A stretch of 64,000 nucleotides of DNA from the NCBI GenBank assembly GCA_028683385.1, contig JAQUIJ010000018.1, positions 54,042 through 118,041 of the forward strand, written 5' to 3'. The DNA comes from Prolixibacteraceae bacterium. GTDB taxonomy: Bacteria > Bacteroidota > Bacteroidia > Bacteroidales > Prolixibacteraceae. Below the pieces are notes generated by a model, which made no database searches, was not told where the DNA came from, and saw only the letters and a program-made list of their open reading frames with translations. Below are positions 10,116 through 20,999 of the stretch, piece by piece; position 1 is the first letter of the stretch; every line of letters starts with the position of its first letter. The translations under genes and the position numbers were made by a program.

Positions 10116-12986
10116 TCAATTCTTTGGTATCGTAAAACTGAACTTACTTCCTTTACCTAATTCGCTCTCAACCCAAATTTTCCCATGATGTTTTTCGATG
10201 AATTCCTTGCATAAAATCAGTCCCAGACCAGTTCCCCTTTCATTTTGAGTTCCTATCCTCGTATTGTTTTCGTCGATTCGGAACAATTTACCAATCGCTT
10301 CCTTTTTTATACCTATTCCATTATCCGAAATCGAAATTTTTAATTCATCCGGCTTCTTTTCAGCAGAGATAATAATCTGACCACCTGGATAGGTAAATTT
10401 GATTGCATTCGAGATCAGATTTCTTAGAATCGTGTTAATCATTGCTTTATCGGCATACACAAGTAAATTTCGAGGTAATTCTTTGATAATTGTAATCGAT
10501 TTCTGATGAGCAGATTCGTTTGATAGTTCAATAACCTCGTTGATTAAAGCACCCAATTCAATATATTCACGTGAGAACTCCATTCGTCCGGTTTGTGATC
10601 TTGCCCACTCCAAAAGGTTCATCAATAAATCAAAAACTGTTGTCGAAGATTTTTGAATGATTCTGGCATACTCTTCAATTCCGTCAAAGTTTTTTTCCTG
10701 AATTTGCTCTACCAGAAGGTTACTTAAACCTAAAATACTGTTGAACGGATTCTTCAAATCGTGCGCTATAATAGAGAAAAACTTATCCTTGGTTGCAACA
10801 AGCTCACGCAGATAAGTTTCGTTATTCTTTAACGCCTCTTCAGCTTTCTTGCGTTCAGTAATATCCACAAATATGGTTGCAAAATAACCCGGATTTGGCG
10901 AAAATACTGAAATCTGGAAATGACGATCAAGAGGAGAAAAGTAGGTTTGAAAAAAATGATGTTCGCCCGTTTCGGCTACTTTTGCATAAATATCGAGAAA
11001 TGGCGCAGGTGAAACACCATAAAGTTGAGAAGCCAGAGCTCCTTTTGCATTTTCAGCCTGAATACCTATTTGTTTTTCGAATGCCGGATTGACATCAATA
11101 ATTTTATAATCAACTGCTTTATGAGTGACGTCGTAAACCAGCTCATGAAGTGCAAATCCTTCAGACATTTGAGTAAACAAAGTGCGAAATTTATTCTCAC
11201 TTTCTCTTAAGGCTTCTTCACTTCGCTTCCTATCGGTGATGTCCTGAATTACACCAAATACGGTTCTTCTTTCTTTGTCAAATGTGGCAATTGAGTGGAT
11301 ATTTTTTATTATTCCTGTACCTAAGGTCTTTATTTTAAACTCAATGTCGTAAGGAATATTTTTTTCAATCAAATTCTTCATAACCTCATTTAGCAAAGGC
11401 CGGTATTCGGGTAATGGTATTGACTTGATAATCGAATAATCAATCTGATCCGAATCAAGCCCGTAAATCATTCTGGCTCCATCTGATGTGTATATCGTTT
11501 GTGAATCGAGATGAAGTTCCCAGTTCCCTGAACTTGAGGATAGCTCAGCCCTTTTTAGCCTGGCTTCGCTCGCCGCAATATCTTCTTCTGACTTCTGACG
11601 CAGAACGCTCTTCCATACTGCGTCCATCATTAAACTCAACTGGAGAATGTCAATGTCGTTGTAATCATCCTGTTTGTTAGCGACACCAACAACAGCAACT
11701 ATCTTCTCGCCGCTGAAAACCGGAATTGTCAGGAATTTCTGCAATTGAGCATGACCTTCAGGAATTCCCATTTTCAAACAATTTGGCGCTTCAAAATCAT
11801 TAACCATTATGGACTTTCTCTGACGAACTGCTTCGCCCCAGATGCCAGTCTTATCCAATTCATAAACAGTTTGTGGTTCCATTACACTGCATTGACGCAT
11901 AACTTCCTTGGACCACGTATTCAGGTTAAATTCCTTTTTATTTTCATCGTAAAAAAAGATGTAGCCGATTTTACTTTTGGTGAGTGAAATCGCTTCCCCC
12001 AAGGCAAAATCAAGTAATTGCTGAATGGTATCGGCCGAAAACTGGTTAATCCGATAAAGACTTTCAAACCTGGACACTTCCTGTTTTATCTCTTGTTCGG
12101 CTCGCTTTCGGTCACTTACATCGTGTACGATGGAGTGAAGTAAGACCTTACCCTTAACTTGAATGCTACTGCTGAATACTTCTACATCACGAATAGAGCC
12201 ATCAGCCAACCGGTGGCAGAATTCAAAATAATTTTGTTTATTCGCTTTGGCTCTTTCCATCGATTGCATAGCCTCTTCGGGAGTAAATGTATTGATTTCC
12301 TGAATCTTCATTTGTTTGAGCTGCTCTTTGGTCCAACCATAAAAGGTTACCGCAGCTTGGTTAGCGTCAATGATATTTTCTGTATCAGGATCGATGATTA
12401 ATTTCACCGCTGTATGGTACTCAAAAATGTTTCTGAATAGTTCTTCGCTATCCTTGAGTTCATCTTCAGTTTTTCTGTACTTTTCATTTTCTGCTTTCAG
12501 CTCATCGATCAGTTTCAGGGTTTCTGTATGGCTTTGCTCCAATTCTTGAGTACGTTCGGCTACCAGTTGCGATAAGCGTTCATTTTCATAGTGTCTCTGA
12601 TTGGCGAATTGCCTTATTTTAAACATCGCACCAATTTGAGCAACAAGTTCGGGCTCGTCGATGGGTTTATAGAGGAAAGCCTCACCGCCAACCTCAAGCG
12701 CTTTGATGCGGACGTCTTTGCTTTCTTTCATTGCAGTCAGAAAAATCACCGGAATATCACGGGTACGTTCATCTTGCTTCAGGCGCCTACAAACTTCAAA
12801 GCCGTCCAAGTCAGGCATGATGATATCGAGCAAAATGACATCCGGATTCTCACTCGTGGCAAATTCAATGCCTTCTTTACCTGATAAAGCATTAACGAAA
12901 ACCGCCTCCCGAAATGAATCCTTTATAATAGCCCCAAGGGTGATCAAGTTGTCCTTGTTATCGTCAATCGCGAGAATTTTTATCAT
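10116..12986 (-). CDS. Receiver-PAS-GAF-PAS hybrid histidine kinase
   Basis: A 956-residue cytosolic protein. The N-terminal receiver domain (1-120) has D8/D9, the phospho-acceptor D54 (VILLDIIMPD) and the conserved K of the switch region (YKPID). Then come a short coiled coil (about 125-175), PAS (about 180-290), GAF (about 310-455), two PAS domains (about 460-585, 590-720), HisKA with H742 (SIIAHDLKNP) and HATPase (about 840-950). An N-terminal receiver feeding a C-terminal kinase suggests a relay intermediate controlled by another kinase. It starts 12 bp after the stop of the upstream gene, so co-transcription is very likely. Confidence 0.93.
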   Translation of the reverse strand: MIKILAIDDNKDNLITLGAIIKDSFREAVFVNALSGKEGIEFATSENPDVILLDIIMPDLDGFEVCRRLKQDERTRDIPVIFLTAMKESKDVRIKALEVGGEAFLYKPIDEPELVAQIGAMFKIRQFANQRHYENERLSQLVAERTQELEQSHTETLKLIDELKAENEKYRKTEDELKDSEELFRNIFEYHTAVKLIIDPDTENIIDANQAAVTFYGWTKEQLKQMKIQEINTFTPEEAMQSMERAKANKQNYFEFCHRLADGSIRDVEVFSSSIQVKGKVLLHSIVHDVSDRKRAEQEIKQEVSRFESLYRINQFSADTIQQLLDFALGEAISLTKSKIGYIFFYDENKKEFNLNTWSKEVMRQCSVMEPQTVYELDKTGIWGEAVRQRKSIMVNDFEAPNCLKMGIPEGHAQLQKFLTIPVFSGEKIVAVVGVANKQDDYNDIDILQLSLMMDAVWKSVLRQKSEEDIAASEARLKRAELSSSSGNWELHLDSQTIYTSDGARMIYGLDSDQIDYSIIKSIPLPEYRPLLNEVMKNLIEKNIPYDIEFKIKTLGTGIIKNIHSIATFDKERRTVFGVIQDITDRKRSEEALRESENKFRTLFTQMSEGFALHELVYDVTHKAVDYKIIDVNPAFEKQIGIQAENAKGALASQLYGVSPAPFLDIYAKVAETGEHHFFQTYFSPLDRHFQISVFSPNPGYFATIFVDITERKKAEEALKNNETYLRELVATKDKFFSIIAHDLKNPFNSILGLSNLLVEQIQEKNFDGIEEYARIIQKSSTTVFDLLMNLLEWARSQTGRMEFSREYIELGALINEVIELSNESAHQKSITIIKELPRNLLVYADKAMINTILRNLISNAIKFTYPGGQIIISAEKKPDELKISISDNGIGIKKEAIGKLFRIDENNTRIGTQNERGTGLGLILCKEFIEKHHGKIWVESELGKGSKFSFTIPKN

Positions 12987-12998
12987 ATTTCCGGCTAT

Positions 12999-15900
12999 TT
13001 ATGTAGTCGTTATACCAATCGGAATTGTAAAATAAAATGTTGAGCCTTTCGTTTGAACGGATTCCATCCAAATTTCTCCGCCCAATATTTCAACCAGACT
13101 TTTGGAAATTGCCAGCCCCAATCCATTTCCTCCATATTTTCTGGAGTCAGCCGATTCAACCTGCCTGAACCGTTCGAATATTTCGTCGCGGTATTCTTCA
13201 GGAATGCCAATTCCAGTGTCACTGACCTGAAATCTGACGTAGTCTCCCGTTACTTTAAATCCAAGTTTAACGGATCCTTCTTTCGTAAATTTTATAGCAT
13301 TACTTACCAGATTGGTCAAAACTTGTCTTAAGCGGTTTTCATCACTTTGTATCCAGATTTCATCTTTTGTACTTAATGGATCAATTTTCAGCTCAATGCC
13401 CTTATCCTGAGCAATGAAGGTGTATTCTTTCTGAACGGTAGATACCAGATTCTGCACAACAAGCGGTAATTTGTGTACAGTTACCTGCCCTGCCTCAATC
13501 TTTGAAAAATCCATAATATCGCTAATAATTGAAAGCAGATAATTGCCACTGTTAAGGATAATTTTTGCAAATTCAGATTGTTGATCAACATCAAAATCAG
13601 GATCAGTCATCAATTCAGAAAAACCAATTATGCTATTTAATGGGGTGCGCACTTCATGGCTCATGTTGGCCAGAAATGCCGATTTTAACCGATCAGACTC
13701 TTGTGCTTTTATTAGAGCTTTATTTAATTCTTGTTCTGCTCTTTTTCGTTCTATTGAAATGCTAATTTGATGAGAAACAAATTCCAGCATCAGTTTATCT
13801 CTTTCAGAAAAAGCATCCGGATTGTCGTAACTCTGAACTACGATTGCCCCAATTACTTTTTTGTTTACTGAAAGAGGAACTCCCAGCCAAATTTTAGATG
13901 GAACTCCTACAATTTCTATTTCACCTATTTCGCACAGTTTAAGGATATCAGCTTCAGTGGCGAGCAAGGACTTCTGATATTTTATGATGTAACCGGTGAG
14001 CGACTTTTCAGCCGACCAATTGTTAATATTGTCTCTATCTCCTTTCTCGTAAAGAGTTGATAGCATATTAGTCGATTCATCATAAAAGGCAATAAAAAAA
14101 TTGTTCGAGTCGAGCAATTTCCCAAGTTCATTGCTTATTAACTCAATCAACTCAGTTAAATCACTGGCTGAAAGTGTAGCATTTGAAATGGCAAACAATA
14201 CTTGCTGAACTTTGTCGGCTCGTACCTTTTCTGTTATGTCGAACTGAGTCCCCCACATCCGGACTAAGTGATTGTTTTCAATAATCCCCATCCAATTGTT
14301 ACTGAATACCAAATCTTGTCCATCAAATCCAGTTTCTTCAGTAATTGCATTCTCAATATGATAACCACATTCAACAAATGCACGCAATATTTCGCGGTTA
14401 ACCGGATGGCTTCTTCCTCCATGAAAATCGAGATGACCTTTCCCAATCATTTCATCTGGATCTTTAATTCCATACATTTTCAGAAAAGCCTCATTGCATT
14501 CAGCAACAAACATGTGGTCGTATATAAAATCTATCTGTTCTTCAAGAGGCAAACTGATGTCTATCGGTTGGTCACTCTCAAACCTGTACACCCCTTCCGA
14601 AACCTGAGATACAAACTGCCGATACCTATCCTCACTCTCTTTGAGTAACACTTCTGCTCGTTTGCGTTCGGTAATATCACGATCAATTCCGAGTACCATT
14701 TCGCGCTCACCAAAACTTATAATACTTGAGGATGTCTCAATTGGAAAGATGTGACCATCTTTATGAAGATGAGCGATCTCCCTATGAATAATACCTTCCT
14801 GTTTCAGAATATTATAATAGGAAATACGATCCTCTGGGTTTTCATTTGTCCCATTGAGCAAATCGATGGATTGTCCAATCATTTCCTCGCGCGTATATCC
14901 GTTCAACCGACAAGCCGCTTCGTTGCAATCGATAATTGGCCATAAGATTGTAGGATGATGTGGATCGATCAATACAATGGCGTCTGGCGAAGCATTGAAC
15001 AATTCTTTAAATAACTTCTGACTTTCAACCAACGCCATTTCAACCTCTTTGCGATCAGTAATATTTAAAACAAGACCAGCAACCATTATTGGATTTCCTT
15101 GTAAATCTCTTTTTGTAACAGAGCCAATATCATAAAACCATATGTATATTCCCGATGCACTTTTAATCCGATATTCAATTTCATATTTGTCAGTCTCCCC
15201 ATTCAAATAAGCCCTCATGGCACCCATCGTATGCTCATAGTCATGAGGATGGACCAAGTTCATAAAGTCGTTGTAATGCTTAAATTTTTCGGGAGGGAAA
15301 CCCAGCATTTCGGCTTTCCGTTTTTCGAAAACAACCTTACCGGTAACCAAATCCATTTCCCACCACGACATATTTGCTGCTTCCATTGCCAGTTCAAACC
15401 TTGTATTGCTGCGGCGTAAATCATTTTCGATTCTCTTCCGTTTGGTAATGTCTTGTATGGTTCCAATCATCGAAATGACATTGTTGCGCTCATCGAAATC
15501 AAGCTTACCTAAGCCGAGAACCCATCTGGTTTCGCCATCAGATTTACGGATAATGCGATATTCTTTGTTAAAGTCGTGTTTTTGGGTAAGAATTTCTTTG
15601 CGAAAATATGATTCTATCATATCCCGATCATCAGGATGTGTAATATCGAGCCACCCGTTAACATTGCGGTTATGATTTTCATCGATTCCAAAAATGTGAT
15701 CGAGTACTTCAGATGATGACCAATAATCGTTATTAATATCCAATTTGTATGAACCTAGAAATGCGGCACGTTGTGATTCCCTGAAAAAATATTCACTTTC
15801 GCGCAAGGCTTTTTCGGTTCGATTGCGTTCTGTAATGTCACGAAAAGTACCCATCATACAAAGTTTACCGCGATAATCAACTTCAGAAGCCAGAATTTCA

Positions 15901-17762
15901 ACAGGTACTTCAATGCCATCGGCACGAACTACAGTATTTTCAATAGCATAAGAAATCAGGTTATTCTTAACCAGCTCCTTATGCTTTTTAAAAGTGTCTT
16001 TGGTATAATTTAGTTTAACTGGAGGATGTAATTCCGTTTGGTGAATTCCGATTAACTCGTTGTGCTGTCGCTGTGTTAACCGACAAGCTGCTTCATTGGC
16101 ATCTACAATAATACCTGATTCGATTTCTGCAATAAAAATTGCATCAGCCGCTTTTTCAAAGAAATTGCGAAACTGAGCTTCGCTTTTTTGAAGTGACAGT
16201 TCGGCTCTCCTGCGTTCTGAAATATCTCTGATAATTGTTTGAATGGCCGGTTTACCAGTGTACGTTACCGGAATCCCTAAAACTTCAACATCAACTATCT
16301 CATTTTTCAACGAAATAAATTTCTCTTCTATAAATTCTGAAGGTTGACCTGTAGAATAAATTTGCTTTATTCTTTCCATAGAACCGTTTCTAAAATCCGG
16401 ATGTACATAATCCATCAAGGGTCTTTCGATCAATTGGTCGAATGAATCAGCACCAGCAATTTTCAAGGCAGCTGCGTTTGCGAATACGAATTTATCACCC
16501 TCATGAATAATTACGGCATCGGGCAATAGATCGACCATAGATCTATATTTTTCTTCGCTTTCTCTTAGCGCTTTTTCTATCTTTCTATTCTCTGTAATAT
16601 CCTGTAATATGCAGTGCGTTTGCTTAAATTCTCCGTTTAAGTCATAACCAACTTTACCATCAAACGCAATAAATAATTTGGCTCCATTTTTATGAACCAT
16701 CTCGAACTCGCTGTGAATATAACCTTGAGCTTTAAACAGCGGGAAGCGTATCCGGAAACCTTTCTGGTGATCCGGAGAAAGAAAATCGCCGAACCATTTT
16801 CCAATAACTTCTTCACGAGTATAACCCAATGTATCTAACCATTGCTGGTTTACTTCAAGTAAGTGACCATAGAGATCAAGCGATTGATAGCCTAAGGGAG
16901 CTTTATTAAACAAGAGCTGAAATCGTTCTTCGCTTTCTCTTAATGCTTTTTCGGAATTTATACGATCAGTAATGTCACGAACCACTCCCTCTGTTCCTAT
17001 AATTTGCCCATCCTCACCCCACAACCATTGAATGTTCAGGGAAACCCAAAAAGCGGTACCATCTTTTTTTCTGCCCTGAGTTACATAGTCTTTGATTTGT
17101 CCTTCGGTGCGCAATATGGAAATTATTGAATGGCGTTCCTTTGGTTCGAAATAAAGGATTTCAGCATGCTGTCCAAGTAATTCATCAATTGAATGATAGC
17201 CATGCATTTTAAGTACAGAAGGACTAATCAAAATTAATTTCCCGGATAAATCGGCCTGAAAATAAGCATCCTGAAGATTCTCAAATATTCCTTTTAATTG
17301 TGCCTGACTTTTTATAAGTTCTCTGGTCCGATCTTGGACCAACTTTTCTAACTTTTCTTTTTCATCACGCTTCTGTTCACTGGCAGCCTTTATTTTTACC
17401 ATAGCTCTGATCTGCGCGGTAAGCTCCGTTTCGTCTATGGGTTTAGAAAGGAATCCTTCAGCTCCCACTTCGAGGGCTTTTATTCTATTTATTTTATCAC
17501 CTTTTAAAGCTGTTAGAAAAACCACAGGAATATCGCTCACACGTTCGTCATGCTTCAGCTTTTGGCAAACTTCAAAACCATCCATGTCGGGCATAATAAT
17601 ATCCAACAGAATTACATCAGGGTTGTTGGCTATTGCTAGCTCAATTCCCTTTGGCCCATTCAACGCGGTTAATACGACAGAACCAGGAAACGCATCATCA
17701 ATAATGGCTTTAAGGCTGATGAGATTGTCGCTGATGTCGTCGATTGCAAGTATTTTTGGCAT
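12999..17762 (-). CDS. Giant receiver-(PAS)8-GAF histidine kinase
   Basis: A 1587-residue cytosolic kinase. A receiver domain (1-120, phospho-acceptor D54) is very similar to that of 10116-12986. It is followed by a helical linker, about eight consecutive PAS/PAC units (about 150-270, 280-395, 405-520, 530-645, 655-770, 785-905, 915-1030, 1040-1165), a GAF domain (about 1180-1325), HisKA with H1369 (LANMSHEVRTPLNS) and HATPase ending GLGLAISKSLVEILGG. The number of PAS domains is exceptional. The kinase core is of the MSHE(V/L)RTP class, unlike the AHDLK class of its two downstream neighbours. No C-terminal receiver is present. Confidence 0.93.
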   Translation of the reverse strand: MPKILAIDDISDNLISLKAIIDDAFPGSVVLTALNGPKGIELAIANNPDVILLDIIMPDMDGFEVCQKLKHDERVSDIPVVFLTALKGDKINRIKALEVGAEGFLSKPIDETELTAQIRAMVKIKAASEQKRDEKEKLEKLVQDRTRELIKSQAQLKGIFENLQDAYFQADLSGKLILISPSVLKMHGYHSIDELLGQHAEILYFEPKERHSIISILRTEGQIKDYVTQGRKKDGTAFWVSLNIQWLWGEDGQIIGTEGVVRDITDRINSEKALRESEERFQLLFNKAPLGYQSLDLYGHLLEVNQQWLDTLGYTREEVIGKWFGDFLSPDHQKGFRIRFPLFKAQGYIHSEFEMVHKNGAKLFIAFDGKVGYDLNGEFKQTHCILQDITENRKIEKALRESEEKYRSMVDLLPDAVIIHEGDKFVFANAAALKIAGADSFDQLIERPLMDYVHPDFRNGSMERIKQIYSTGQPSEFIEEKFISLKNEIVDVEVLGIPVTYTGKPAIQTIIRDISERRRAELSLQKSEAQFRNFFEKAADAIFIAEIESGIIVDANEAACRLTQRQHNELIGIHQTELHPPVKLNYTKDTFKKHKELVKNNLISYAIENTVVRADGIEVPVEILASEVDYRGKLCMMGTFRDITERNRTEKALRESEYFFRESQRAAFLGSYKLDINNDYWSSSEVLDHIFGIDENHNRNVNGWLDITHPDDRDMIESYFRKEILTQKHDFNKEYRIIRKSDGETRWVLGLGKLDFDERNNVISMIGTIQDITKRKRIENDLRRSNTRFELAMEAANMSWWEMDLVTGKVVFEKRKAEMLGFPPEKFKHYNDFMNLVHPHDYEHTMGAMRAYLNGETDKYEIEYRIKSASGIYIWFYDIGSVTKRDLQGNPIMVAGLVLNITDRKEVEMALVESQKLFKELFNASPDAIVLIDPHHPTILWPIIDCNEAACRLNGYTREEMIGQSIDLLNGTNENPEDRISYYNILKQEGIIHREIAHLHKDGHIFPIETSSSIISFGEREMVLGIDRDITERKRAEVLLKESEDRYRQFVSQVSEGVYRFESDQPIDISLPLEEQIDFIYDHMFVAECNEAFLKMYGIKDPDEMIGKGHLDFHGGRSHPVNREILRAFVECGYHIENAITEETGFDGQDLVFSNNWMGIIENNHLVRMWGTQFDITEKVRADKVQQVLFAISNATLSASDLTELIELISNELGKLLDSNNFFIAFYDESTNMLSTLYEKGDRDNINNWSAEKSLTGYIIKYQKSLLATEADILKLCEIGEIEIVGVPSKIWLGVPLSVNKKVIGAIVVQSYDNPDAFSERDKLMLEFVSHQISISIERKRAEQELNKALIKAQESDRLKSAFLANMSHEVRTPLNSIIGFSELMTDPDFDVDQQSEFAKIILNSGNYLLSIISDIMDFSKIEAGQVTVHKLPLVVQNLVSTVQKEYTFIAQDKGIELKIDPLSTKDEIWIQSDENRLRQVLTNLVSNAIKFTKEGSVKLGFKVTGDYVRFQVSDTGIGIPEEYRDEIFERFRQVESADSRKYGGNGLGLAISKSLVEILGGEIWMESVQTKGSTFYFTIPIGITTT

Positions 17763-17833
17763 ACAAGATTAAATTAATAATTCATTTTTTTCACTTAGAC
17801 TCTAGTGTTGTTTTAACGAACTCTTGTTATAAC

Positions 17834-17896
17834 GTCATGCTGAACTTGTTTCAGCATCTATAATAGGATAAGACCCTCAAACGAGTTCAGGGTGAC
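17834..17896. repeat. Inverted repeat of the GTCATGCTGAAC type
   Basis: The left arm 17834-17858 (GTCATGCTGAACTTGTTTCA...) and right arm 17872-17896 (...CGAGTTCAGGGTGAC) are imperfect reverse complements around a 13-bp loop. Bacteroidota genomes carry many intergenic copies of this type of sequence. Here it splits the signalling run between two kinase genes and may attenuate read-through. Confidence 0.6.
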
Positions 17897-17936
17897 TGGA
17901 TCTAAGCAGTTTTTCGTTATCATCAACCTAATAGTT

Positions 17937-20900
17937 TTAATTTAGATATTCCTTCAGCATGATTTGGAAGGCTTTGTTATCAATAGGTTTCGATACATAG
18001 TCATCAAATCCGAGTGCAATAAAGTCTTCACGATCACCTTTCATAGCGCTGGCTGAAACGGCAATAATTGGGACAAGTGCTAACTTTTCTTCTTTCCGAA
18101 TCTCATTCAGGGCTTCAATTCCATTCATACCGGGAAGAGCAATGTCCATCAGAATTAAATGTGGCTGATGCTTTATCGCCTGTTTAACTCCAGTTTGCCC
18201 ATCTTCTGCTTCAATAATCTGGCATTTCCCGTCGAGAAGCGCTTTAATTGTAATCATGTTATCCGGATTGTCTTCGACCACCAAAACCAATGGAGTTCCT
18301 GTTACCGGTAACCTTGCAGGCTTTGCAATAGGAGTATTAACCACCACCGGATCAGGAAACATCATTCGGGCTACGGTAGAAAGTAGTTGATCTTTATTTA
18401 TATCTCCTTTCTGAATGAGCTGGTGAATGCCATTGTTTTTTAGGAATGCAAGCTCCTGTTTCGTTACATATTTAGCCGTCAGAATAATCACAGGCAGATG
18501 ATCTGTTTTTTCTTCGTTCCGAATCCGTTTCAGCACCTCAAACCCGTCAACTTCAGGCATCATCAGATCGAGTATCATGGCATCCGGAATTTGTTGCTCA
18601 ATCTGCTCAAGAGCTTCATTTCCATTACGTGCCACCATGATATGATATCCCTCCTGAAGCAAAATATCTTTCATTTGAACAACGATCGCCTCAGTATCTT
18701 CAACCAAAAGGATAGTTTTTCCGGTAGTATTTACTTTGCCATTTATACCTGGGTTTGTCGTTTTCAACTGATCGACATAGCTTTCAATGTTTTCCTGAAT
18801 GGAAGTATATTGCAGTGGAAGATTGAGTGTAAATTTAGAACCTTTACCTTGTTCACTTTCAACATCAATGTTTCCTCCCAACATTTCAGCATATTTTTTA
18901 GCAATGGCCAATCCGAGACCAGTACCTCCATATTTTCTTGAACTACTGCCGTCGGCCTGCCTGAACTCATCAAAAATTTGGTGAATCTGCTCCTGATCAA
19001 TTCCAATGCCAGTATCGCTAACTGTAATCCGAATGGATTGATCAATCTCTTCTGCAATAATTTCAACACTACCTTCTTCGGTAAATTTAACTGCATTCGC
19101 CACGATATTTTGAAGAATATGACGACATTTTACGTAGTCGCTTTTAATTGGAGAAGTGTCTTTCCCCGGTAAATAGCGTAGTGTAATGTTTTTCTGATTA
19201 GCCTGAGGATCGATCAGTTCAACAATTTCGTTAATCAGTTCCCTGATATTAAACCGGTTGATTTCAACATCTTCGCGCCCGGCCTCAATGCGCGATAGGT
19301 CGAGAATATCGTTAATAAGCGACAGCAATTGTTTGCCATTGCGCTCAATCACATCCAGGTAACTGTATTCTTCGTCGGCAATTTTACCCGAAAGGCGACG
19401 GTTGAGCACACCCGAAAGGGCAATCACCGAATTAAGCGGAGTGCGCAACTCGTGACTCATATTCGACAGAAAAATAGTCTTTAAGCGGTTCGATTCGTTC
19501 AGCTGATTTTTCTGCATTTCCAATTCAACATTTTGCTCGGCCAATTCACTGGCCTGTGCCGAAAGTTCCCGCTTTTGTGCTTCAAGTTCGCCGTTAGCGG
19601 CTGAAACAATTTCCGACCGATGAATCAATTCTTTGTTCAGAATGTGTAGTTCTTGCCTTTGAGTTTCCAATTCCGTATTCTGATGACTCAGTTGAAGCGA
19701 GAAATCGATCATTTTCCGGTAGGTGAGAATACCGTCCATCCTTGCATTAAGCATCCCCTGAATGTTATGAATGAGGCGAATACTATTTTTACAAAAGCTT
19801 TTTATGTTCAAAATTGATATGACTGCCACTGTTTCATTCCCCGATACAATTGGAATGGTAATAATTTCGCGCGGTATAAATTTTCCGCTAACGGTATGAA
19901 ATGAGAAACGTGTATCTTCAGGAATATTGGTAATATGTTGAATTTTCTGAGTCGACAAGGCAGCGCCAAACTCTCCTTCAAAATGAATCGCCGAAAAAGG
20001 CTTGCAACCATCCCGATCCATTCCCACACTTTCAAAATGCTCAAATACAGTTTTATCTTCGCTCAGAAAATAAACGGCACCCATCTGAGAACGGGTTTGC
20101 TCAAGTAAACTACTTAAAAGTGCATGACTGAATTTGTGTGCATCATCTTCGCTGAGCATTACTCCGGCAAGCTTGGCAGCCTGATTATTCAAATTCATTT
20201 CTGCTTCGATCGTTTTGGCCATATGGTTAAACGAAGTTGAAAGTTGGCCAAACTCATTTAAAGAATGATATTTACTTCGTACATCCATTTTACCCTCTCT
20301 GAAAAGTTTGGTAACCCGGGCAAGCTCTACAACCGGCCGACGAATGTTTCTGTTTAAAAAAGATATGATTAAAATTGAAAGACCCAAGATACCAATAACC
20401 AGAAGCGCAAGTTGGCGATTCAGTATATTATTTAGATGTGTTGCACTAAAGAGCAGATTGCTTGCCTTCGATTTAGCAAAGTCATCTATTATTTTAACGT
20501 AATTCAGTAGTTGTTCTCTTTCAGTACCAATGTCTCCAGTCTTCTCAAGCCGTGCAAGCGCTTCACGAATATTTCCTGTTTTTCCGATTTCTCTATTTCC
20601 TTGGCGAACCAGAACCCATCGTGAAAATGCATTATGAGCATTCTCAATATCTGACAACGGTCCAAGATAACTTTCATTTAATATACCGAATTGTCGCTCG
20701 ACATCAGCCTGATAAACATCAGAATTCAATATTGCTTTTTGTCTTTCCTGATCGGACTGGGCCAGAAGAAAATTCCTAAATTCCAAACGCATAGCCATTA
20801 TATCAGTTTTCAGTTCACCCAAAGCCCGGCTTACTGTAAGTGGATGCTCGTAAATTTCATTTGCCTGAAATGCTATTTTGTCAGTTTGTTGCCACGAAAT

Positions 20901-20984
20901 TACCCCAAGAAAGATGATTAGCAGGATAATTATTCCAAAGCCAATCTTTAATTGAGTTCCGATTTTAAGGTCTTTTAGTTTCAT
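17937..20984 (-). CDS. Membrane hybrid histidine kinase with HAMP, GAF and two C-terminal receivers
   Basis: A 1015-residue protein. TM1 (about 13-31) and TM2 (about 187-206) enclose a helical, chemoreceptor-like (4HB_MCP type) extracytoplasmic domain. Next come HAMP (about 207-260), GAF (about 275-425), a long coiled coil (about 430-500), HisKA with H511 (LSNMSHELRTPLNS), HATPase (about 615-730) and two receiver domains (about 775-890 with ILDLMMPEVDG; about 905-1015 with LMDIALPGMNG). It follows the CheR-type gene by only 15 bp. A CheR methyltransferase beside an MCP-like kinase suggests methylation-type adaptation, but no methylated helix was verified. Confidence 0.93.
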   Translation of the reverse strand: MKLKDLKIGTQLKIGFGIIILLIIFLGVISWQQTDKIAFQANEIYEHPLTVSRALGELKTDIMAMRLEFRNFLLAQSDQERQKAILNSDVYQADVERQFGILNESYLGPLSDIENAHNAFSRWVLVRQGNREIGKTGNIREALARLEKTGDIGTEREQLLNYVKIIDDFAKSKASNLLFSATHLNNILNRQLALLVIGILGLSILIISFLNRNIRRPVVELARVTKLFREGKMDVRSKYHSLNEFGQLSTSFNHMAKTIEAEMNLNNQAAKLAGVMLSEDDAHKFSHALLSSLLEQTRSQMGAVYFLSEDKTVFEHFESVGMDRDGCKPFSAIHFEGEFGAALSTQKIQHITNIPEDTRFSFHTVSGKFIPREIITIPIVSGNETVAVISILNIKSFCKNSIRLIHNIQGMLNARMDGILTYRKMIDFSLQLSHQNTELETQRQELHILNKELIHRSEIVSAANGELEAQKRELSAQASELAEQNVELEMQKNQLNESNRLKTIFLSNMSHELRTPLNSVIALSGVLNRRLSGKIADEEYSYLDVIERNGKQLLSLINDILDLSRIEAGREDVEINRFNIRELINEIVELIDPQANQKNITLRYLPGKDTSPIKSDYVKCRHILQNIVANAVKFTEEGSVEIIAEEIDQSIRITVSDTGIGIDQEQIHQIFDEFRQADGSSSRKYGGTGLGLAIAKKYAEMLGGNIDVESEQGKGSKFTLNLPLQYTSIQENIESYVDQLKTTNPGINGKVNTTGKTILLVEDTEAIVVQMKDILLQEGYHIMVARNGNEALEQIEQQIPDAMILDLMMPEVDGFEVLKRIRNEEKTDHLPVIILTAKYVTKQELAFLKNNGIHQLIQKGDINKDQLLSTVARMMFPDPVVVNTPIAKPARLPVTGTPLVLVVEDNPDNMITIKALLDGKCQIIEAEDGQTGVKQAIKHQPHLILMDIALPGMNGIEALNEIRKEEKLALVPIIAVSASAMKGDREDFIALGFDDYVSKPIDNKAFQIMLKEYLN

Positions 20985-20999
20985 CGATTTGTTCCTTAT

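Noticed and set aside
12159..12884. Several plus-strand frames inside the kinase genes (also around 13565, 14268, 18498)
   Set aside because: They are shadows of the long, motif-rich minus-strand kinases.
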